64,000 nt of DNA from NCBI RefSeq assembly GCF_005484805.1, contig NZ_CP039432.1, positions 3,348,001-3,412,000 on the forward strand, written 5' to 3'. The translations under genes and the position numbers were made by a program. Below are positions 52,780-61,700 of the stretch, in pieces. Source of the stretch: Rhodococcus sp. SGAir0479 (GTDB lineage Bacteria > Actinomycetota > Actinomycetes > Mycobacteriales > Mycobacteriaceae). The notes beneath the pieces were generated by a model, which searched no databases, was not told the origin of the DNA, and saw only the letters and a list, made by a program, of their open reading frames with translations. Every line of letters starts with the position of its first letter. Positions within the stretch are counted from its first letter, which is position 1.

Positions 52780-55700
52780 TCATACAATTTCACCCGTCGA
52801 ATCGACGAGAACACTAGCGATCCGCGCGAGCGCATCCGGTTCGATCATGTCCGAGTGTCGGCACGGAACCTCGATCGTCGTGACTCGACCCGAGACGATC
52901 CGCGACCACCCGGACACGTTTCGACGGCGCACCTCGTCCTCGTGCGCCGCAATGAACACCAGTGCATCTCCTCGATGAGTCCCCGGCCGATGCACCGAGG
53001 CAGCGGCTTCGAGCTTCTCCCCGATTTCCAGAACCCGCCGGATCTCGCTCGATGCGAGAGCGCCGAGGTCGGAATCGAGTCGCTCGTCCGCATGATCGTC
53101 CCACGCCGCACCGGTTCCCGCCGGGACCAGGTCCGAGGGATGAGAATCGAGCAGCACCAGGCTCGCGACATCGGTGCCCGCGGCCTCCAGCTGGACGGCC
53201 ATCTCGTGGGCGACGTTGCCGCCCAGCGACCATCCGAGCAAGTGGTACGGCCCGTCCGGCTGCACGGCGCGGATCTGCGCGACGTATTCGCGCGCCAGAT
53301 CGGTGATCGTGCCGGTGGGCGCACCGCCCGTCGCCTGCAGACCGTAGAGCGGCCGGTCACCCAGATGTTCGGCGAGACCGGCGTAGCCCCAGGCGAGTCC
53401 GCTGACGGGGTGGATGCAGAACAGCGGCGGCCCCGCGGGGGCCGCGGGCCGGTTCAGCCGGATCAGCGTCGCGAGCGGGTCGGCCGCGTCGTCGCCGCGT
53501 TCGATGCGGCGCGCGAGCCCGGCGACGGTCGGCTCGGTGAACAACCATTCGAGTGCCACGTCGCGGCCCAGTTCCTCGCGCAGCCGGGCGGCCACCCGGA
53601 CCGCGCCCATGGACGTCCCGCCGAGTTCGAAGAAGCCGGCCTCGCGGGGCACGTCCGCGTGTCCCGTCACCTCGGCGACGACGGCGGCGATCTGCCGCTC
53701 CAGCGCGGTCCGCGGCGGCGTGCCCTGCACCGACCCGTCGTCGACGGCCGGCTCGGGCAGCGCGGCCCGGTCGATCTTCCCGGATTCGGTGCGCGGCAAC
53801 GAGTCGACCACCTGCACCGCCGCCGGCACCAGGTGTCGGGGCAGCAGCCGGGCCGCGCGTTCGCGCAGCCGGGCCGGGTCCGGATCGCGGCCCGGGGCGG
53901 GCTGCACGTAGGTCACCAGCACGGGCTCGGCGTCCCCGCCGCGGCGGGCGACGGTGACCGACGCCCGCACCTCGGGTTCGGCGCCGAACACGGCGTCGAT
54001 CTCGCCGGGCTCCACCCGGACCCCGTGGATCTGCACCTGGTCGTCGCTGCGGCCGACGTACTCGAGCGCACCGTCCCGGCGGCGCCGGACGAGGTCGCCG
54101 GTCCGGTACAACCGTGCGCCGCCGGGCCCGGCCACGAACCGGGCCGCGGTGAGGGCGGGCTGGCCCCGGTAGCCGCGCGCCAGTCCGCTGCCGACCAGGT
54201 ACAACTCGCCCACCACCCCGACCGGGACCGGGTGCAGCCGGGCGTCGAGCACGGCGGTGCCTACGCCCGCCAGCGGGACGCCGATGGTGACGTCCCCGGC
54301 CGACAGCGGACCGCTGCAGGTGGCGCCCACCGTGACCTCGGTGGGCCCGTAGCCGTTGTGCAGGTGATGATCCGCCCACGCGCGGGCCAGCGGCACCGGC
54401 AGCACCTCGCCGGCGGCCACCACGGTGAGCGGTCCGGGCAGCGCGGCCGGGTCCAGCGTGCCCAGCACGGTGGGCGTGAGGTTGACGTGGGTGATCGCGT
54501 GCTCGTTCAGCAGCGACGCCAGATCGTCTCCGGCGTAGGCGTACTCGGGCGCGCACACCAGCGTCCCGCCGTGCGCGTGCGCGGCCAGCATCTCGAACAC
54601 CGCGGCGTCGAACGTCGGGGACGCGGCCTGCAGCACGCGGGACTCGGCGGTGATGCCGAGCCGTCGGCGCTGCAGATCCACCAGCGCCTCCAGGCCCCGG
54701 TGGGTCACCTCGACCCCCTTGGGCAGGCCGGTGCTGCCCGACGTGAACAGCACGTACGCCAGCTCGTCCACCGCGCCGGACGCGGCGAGCGGGCGTGCGA
54801 CGGCGGTCTCGGACAGATTGGCCAGCAGCGTCTTCCGCTCGTCGGGCAGCTTGGGGTCCACCGGCACCCAGGCCGCGCCGGTGCGTGTCACGGCCCACAC
54901 GTCGATCACCCAGTCGGGCCCGCGGACCGCGTCCACCGGCACCACGTCGCCGGGCCCGATCCCGGATACGCGCAGCCGGTCGGCCCGCTCCGCGGCGACC
55001 GCGTCGAGCTCGGCATACGTCCACTGGTCGCTGCCGGCGCGCAGCGCGACGCGGTCGGGGTGGGCGGCGACGGTGTCGGCCAGGATCGTCGCCAGGGTCC
55101 GCGGCGCCGGGGCCGGTGCCGGCTCCGGGGCGGGCGCCGCCAGCGGGAGGTCGCCCACCGCGGCCGCCGGATCGGCGACGACGGCGTCCAGCAGCGCCGA
55201 CCAGTCCCCCAGCAGTTGGGCGGCCGTCGCGCGGTCGAACAGGTCGGTGGCGTACACGAGCCGCACGCCGATCCCGTTGTTGCCCAGTTCTTCCCGGACG
55301 TCGAAGGCGAGGTCGAACTGCGCCGCCGGGTCGGCGGCCGAGCCCTCGTCGATCCGGATGCCGGGCAGCGCCGGCACGGGGGCCGCGCCCGCCGAGTGGG
55401 CCAGCAGCACCTGGAACAGCGGGTGGAACGCCGGGTCGCGGGTGGGGGCGACGTGCGCGACGACGTCGTCGAACGGGACGTCCGCATGGGCGAAGGCGTC
55501 CAGTTGGGTGGCGCGCGCCCGGCGGAGCAGTCCGGTGAACGGCTCGGTGGTGTCCACCCCGACCCGCAGCACGAGAGTGCCGACGAACATGCCGACGATG
55601 GACTGCAGCCGCGGGTCGGGGCGGCCGGCGGCCACGGTGCCGACCGCGATGTCGTTGCGCCCGGAGTACCGCGCCAGCAACGCCGCGAGCGCGGCGTGCA

Positions 55701-58700
55701 GCACCATGAACACCGTGACGTCGTGTGCGCGGGCGAACGCGGCCAGCGCCGCATGCGTGGCGGCCGGGAGCGCGGTGTCCACGGCGTCGCCGCGATGCGA
55801 CGGGCGGGCCGGGCGGGGGCGGTCGGTGGGCAGCGGCAGCGGTGCCTCCGGCAGACCCGCGAGCGCGCGCTGCCAGAAGGCCAGCTGCCGGCCGCCGAGG
55901 CTGTTCGGGTCGGCCGGATCGCCCAGGCGCGCCACCTGCCACCGAGCGAAGTCCCGGTACTGCAGCGCAAGGGGTTCCCAGCGCGGCGCCGTCCCGGCGG
56001 TGCGGGCCGCGTACGCCACGGCCAGGTCGGCCAGCAGCGGCGCGACGGAGGCGCCGTCGAACGCGATGTGGTGGGCGACCACCACGAGGACCCATCCGCC
56101 GTCGTCGGCGCGGAACAGCCCGCCCCGCACGGGCGGACGGGTCGTCAGCTCGAGCGGCCGGACGAGCAGGGCGGCGATCCGGCCGTCGAACGCGTCGCCG
56201 CCGGCCGTGTCCAGCTCGAAGTCGACGTCGGCGGCGGGGACGACGCGCTGGGTGTCCGCGTCCGGGTAGATGGTGCGCAGCGCCTCGTGCCGGGTCACGA
56301 CGTCCCGGAACGCCGCGGTGAGCGCGGGGCCGTCGACGTCGCCGGTGAGGCGCAGCACGATCGGCATCGAGTACGCGGTGTGGGTGGGGTCGGCCTGGTG
56401 CAGCAGCCACAGCCGTCGCTGCGCCGGGGCGATGGGCGCGACCGTGTCGGTGCTCGGCGCCAGCGCCACCTCGGACGACGCCGCGGGCGTGGTGGCGGCC
56501 GCGAGTGCGGCGAGGGTGGGCGCCTCGAACACCGTGCGGGGCGCGATGTCCCGCGCCAGCGCCGCGCTCAGCCGGGCCGCGACCTCGACCGCCGCGAGTG
56601 AGTGGCCACCGGCGGCGAGGAAGCTCGCGTCGATGTCGACGGCGAAGCCGAGGACGTCGCCCACGACGTCGGCCACCTGCTGTTCGCGGGCGGTCAGTGT
56701 GCGCGCGGTGCGGGGCGCGGAGTCGGCGGCGAGCACCGCGAGCGCGTCGGCGTCGATCTTGCCGTTGGCGGTGGTGGGGAGGGCGCCCAGCACCACCACC
56801 CGGGCGGGGACGGCCGCGGCCGGCAGTTCGGCGGCGACGGTGGCCAGCAGCGCCGGGACGTCCACCTCGGTGCCGGTGACGAACGCGACCAGCGTGCCGT
56901 GCCACACGATCACCGCGGCCTGCTCGACGCCGGGGCGGCGGGCCAGCACGGCCTCGACGTGGCCGGGTTCGACGCGCACGCCGCGCACCTTCACCTGCCG
57001 GTCGGTGCGCCCCAGGAACAGCAGTCGGCCGTCGGCGTGGACCCGCACCCGGTCGCCGGTTCGGTACATGCGTGCACCGTCCGGTGCGGCGACGAAGCTC
57101 GCTGCCGTGAGCGCGGGGGCACCGAGGTAGCCGCGGGCCAGCCCCACCCCGGACAGGTACAGCTCGCCGACGCCGCCGACCGGGACCGGGCGCAGCCGGT
57201 CGTCGAGCACGCGAACGGTGTTGCCGGGGATCGGGTCTCCCAGCCCGGGGCGGCCGTCGACCTCGGTGACGGTGGCGACGACGGTGGCCTCGGTGGGCCC
57301 GTACGCGTCGATCATCAGCCGGCCCCGGCGCCAGCGGTCGGCCACCTGCGGGGCGAGCGCCTCGCCGCCGCTGGCCACCACGCGCAGCGCGTCCAGACCG
57401 GTGTGGTCGACGGTCGCCAGTACCGCCGGGGTGGACAGGAAATGCGTGACGGCGTGCTCGCGCAGCAGCGTGTGCAGCCGCGGGCCGGCGAACACGTCCG
57501 GTGGCGCGACGACGAGCGCGGCGCCGCTGGTGTGCGCCAGCAGGATCTCGAGCACGGCCGCGTCGAACGCCGGGTCGTAGCCGTGCAGCACCCGGTCACC
57601 GGCCGCGACGCGGTAGCGGCGGCGCGCCTCGGCCGCCAGCGCCGCGAGCCCGCGGTGCGTGACGGCGACGGTCTTGGGGGTGCCGGTGGATCCGGACGTG
57701 GTGATCACGTACGCCAGCGCGTCGACCGGCCCGGTGCGCGCCGTTCCCGCGGCCGCGGCGCGGACGGTGCGAGCCCCGAACGCCGCACCGGTCTTGGTGA
57801 CCGCCCACAGCATCCGGATCCGGTCCAGCGAGCGGGCCGGAGCGAGGGCGACGACGTCGTCGGTGCCGTAGCCGTGGTCGCGGATCAGCTGGGCCGCCAG
57901 CGCGTCCGACTGTGCGTCCAGTTCGCGGTACGTGAGCTGCGCCGCGCCGTCGATCACCGCTACCCGGTCGGGGTGCGCGGCCGCGGTGGCGCGCAGCAGT
58001 TCCGGCAGGGGCCGCGGCGCCGTGTCCGTCTCGAAGCCGCGCACGGTGGCGACGGCCAGCGGCAGCTCCTGCACCGACAGCTGCGGGTCGGTGGCGACGG
58101 CACCCAGTGCGGCGGCGAACTGCTCGCTCAGCCCGGCCGCGGTGGCGGCGTCGAAACGGGCGGTGTCGTAGCTGAGCACGCCGTCCAGCCCGCCGTCCGC
58201 GGCCCGCGACAGCGTCACCTGCAGGTCGAATCGCGCGGTGGTGTCATCGATCTCCCGGGCCCGCACCTCGAGCTCGCCGGCCCGGAGCACGGGCGGCGTG
58301 AAGTCCTGGAACGCCAACGCCACCTGCGGCATCCGGCCGCCGACCAGCGGCAGGATCTGCTCCACCGGCACGCTCGCGTGGTCGAACGCCGCGACGTCGA
58401 AGTCCCGGACCTGCGCCAGCAGCCCGGACAGCGGCATGTCCGGCTCCACCCGGGCCCGCAGCACCAGCGTGTCGAGGAACAGCCCCACCAGCGGCTCGAG
58501 GTCGGGGAAGCGGCGGCCGGAGACCACGGTGGCGATCGTGACGTCGTCGTGCGCGCTCAGCCGGGCCAGCAGCGCCGCCAGCACCGCGTGCGCGGCCATG
58601 AACTCGGTGGCGCGGTGTGTGTGCGCGACCTCGGCCAACGCCCGCGCGGTGTCGGGGGCGATCGTGAACTCGACGGTCGCGGCGGCCCCGGGCGCCGCGT

Positions 58701-61700
58701 CCCGGTCGGTGGGCAGCACCGCCGCATCGACGTCGGCCAGTTCGCGCCGCCAGTGCGCGAGCGCGTCGGCCGGCACGTCGCGGGTGTGGTCCCACACCGC
58801 GAAGTCCGGGTACTGCAGCGGCAGCGGCGGCCACTGCGGTGCCGCCCCCGCGGCGCGGGCGGCGTAGGCGACGGCGAGGTCGTGCACCAGCACGCCCACC
58901 GATCCGCCGTCGGCCACCAGGTGGTCGATCGACACGTCCAGCACGTGCCGGTCCGGGGCCGGCGAATGCACCTGCGTGACAAAGGCGTCCGAGCGGTCCG
59001 CGTCGATCACCACGTACGGGCCGTCCGCGTCCGTCTCGACGCGGCTGCGCAGCACGTCGTGGCGGGCGACGACGTCAGCGACGGCGGCGTGCAGCGCGTC
59101 CACGTCGAGCGGTCCGGTCAGCTCCACCTGCGCGTGCAGCCGGTAGGAGTCGCCGGACCCGGTGCGGCGCAGCGCCCACAGCCGGTTCTGGGCCCGGCTG
59201 AGCGGGATCCGGGCGGGCCGGGTCCCGGCCACCGGGCCGCGGCCGCGGGCGGCCGGGTCGCCGTCGGCCAGCGCGGCGGCCAGCCCGGCGACGGTGGGCT
59301 CGGCGAACAGCAGGCGCAGCGGCACGTCCACGCCGGTGCGCTCGCGCAGCCGGGCCACCAGCGTGGTGGCGAGCAGCGAGTCACCGCCGGTGGCGAAGAA
59401 GTCGTCGGTGCGGCCCACGTCGTGCCCGAGCACCGCCGCGAACACGTCCGCGACCAGTTCCTCGGTGCCGGTGACGGGCCGGGCGCGGACCCCGGCGTCC
59501 GGGGCGGGCAGGGCGCGGGTGTCGATCTTGCCGTTGGGGGTCAGCGGCAGCGCGGGCACCGCCGTGATCGCCGACGGCACCATGTACGACGGCAGCCGCT
59601 CGGTGAGTGCACGCCGCAGGTCCGCGGTGTCGAGCGCGGCGACGCCGGCCGCGGGCACCACGTACGACGCCAGCACCGCCGCCCCGGACGCGCCGGTGCG
59701 GACCACCGTCACCGCGCGGTCGACGTCGGGGCGCCGCGCCAGTACGGCGTCGATCTCCCCCGGTTCGATGCGGATGCCGCGGACCTTGACCTGGGTGTCG
59801 TTGCGGCCCTGGAACTCCAGCACACGGCCCTCGTCCGCGTCGAGCCATCGGGCGAGGTCGCCGGTGCGGTACCAACGGTTGCCGTCCGGTCCGGCGACGA
59901 ACCGTTCGGCGGTGCGGGCGGGTTCGCCGACATAGCCGGCGGCGATCCGGTCGCCGGCCAGGTACAGCTCGCCGGTCACGCCGGTGGGCACCGGGTGCAG
60001 GCGGGCGTCCAGGACGCGGACCTCGATGCCGCGGGCGGGGCCGCCGATGGTCGCGGGCCGGCCCGGGCGCAGCGGCTGCGAGTAGGTGGCGAACACCGTC
60101 GACTCGGCCGGTCCGTAGCCGTTGTAGAGCCGGCGGCCGGGCGCCCAGCGCTCTACCAGTTCGGGCGCCACGCGCTCGCCGCCGAGCATCAGTGCCGCGA
60201 GATCCGGCAGCGGGCGGGCCGGGACGGTCGCCAGCGCCGACGGCGTCATGCACGCGTGGGTGATCCGTTCGCGTTCGAGGAAGCCGGCCAGTTCCTCACC
60301 GCCGTAGGTGTTCTCGGGGGCCACCACGAGGCATCCGCCGGCGCCGGCCGCGACCAGCAGCTCGAGCAGCGCGGCGTCGAAGCCGGGTGAGGCGAGCGCG
60401 AGCATCCGGGAGGCGGGTGCGGCGGCGAACACCTCGCGCAGGTCCTGCGCCAGCGCGCCCAGTCCGCGGGCGGTGAGCACGATGCCCTTGGGGACGCCGG
60501 TGGTGCCGGACGTGAAGACGACGTACGCGGGGTGATCGTCCCGCACCACCGGTTCCGGGAGATCGACGGACTCTGCGCCGGACTCGACGTCGATCCAGCG
60601 GGTGCGCGGCGGCAGGTCGCCGAGGCGCTCGGCGCTGCTCACCCCGAGCACCGCACCGGACGCGGCGAGCATCCCGTCCAACCGCGGCGCCGGGTGGGCG
60701 GGATCGAGCATCACCGGTGCGGCGCCGGTGCGGGCGATGGCCCACATCGCGACCACCGAGTGCAGGGAGCGGGGCAGCGCGCACGCCACCGTGGTGCCGG
60801 GCACCGCGCCGTGCGCGCGCAGCGTGGTGGCCAGCGCCTCCGCCCGCGCCACCAGTTCGGGATAGCCGAGGGTGTCCGGGCCCGCGGTGACGGCGGGGCC
60901 GTCACCGCCGAGCCGGGCGCCGGCGGCCAGCAGCGACCACAGCGCCGCCGGGGTGGACGCCGCGCCGCGGGCCGGCACCAGCGCCCGGTGCTCGGCGGAG
61001 GTCAGCAGGTCGATCCGGCCCACCTCGGTGTCCGGGTGCTGCACGGCCGCGTCGAGGAACCGCGCGAAGCGGGACGCGAACGCGGTGACGGTCGCCGCCT
61101 CGTACAGCTCACTGCGGTAGGCGAATTCGAGGTCGACGGCGTCGCCGGTCTCGGTGACGGTCAGTTGCAGGTCGAACGGCATCGCGTCCAGCGGGGCCGC
61201 GGCCGCGGACACCTCGAGGCCCGGCAGCTCGAGCGGCGGCAGGGTGGGGCGGCGCATCGACAGCGCCACCTGGAACAGCGGGTGGTGCGACGCGTCGCGT
61301 ACCGGGGCGAGGCGCTCGACGATGGTCTCGAACGGGGTCCGGGCGTGTGTGTACGCGGCCAGGTCCTGCTCGCGCACGTGGGCCAGCAGGTCGGCGAACG
61401 TCGCGTCCGGTGCCACCCGGGTGCGCAGCACCAGCGTGGAGGCGAACATGCCGACCACGTCGTCGAGGCGCGGGTCGCCGCGGCCCGCGACGACGGTGCC
61501 GATCGGGATGTCGTCGGAGCCGTTGTGCCGGGACAGCACGGCGGCCAGCACCGCGTGCAGCACCATGAACGTCGTCGCCCGGCCCCGGCGGGCGGCCTCG
61601 CGGACGGCGCCGATCTGGCTGGCGTCCAGCCGAATCCGCACCGTGTCGGCGTGGCCGGTGCCGGTCGCCGGACGCGGGTGGTCGTGCGGGAGCGTCGACT

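Noticed and set aside
52855-60390. Two frames of over 1,200 codons on the plus strand opposite the NRPS
   Set aside because: Antisense shadows; no domains, and the NRPS core motifs fix the coding strand.
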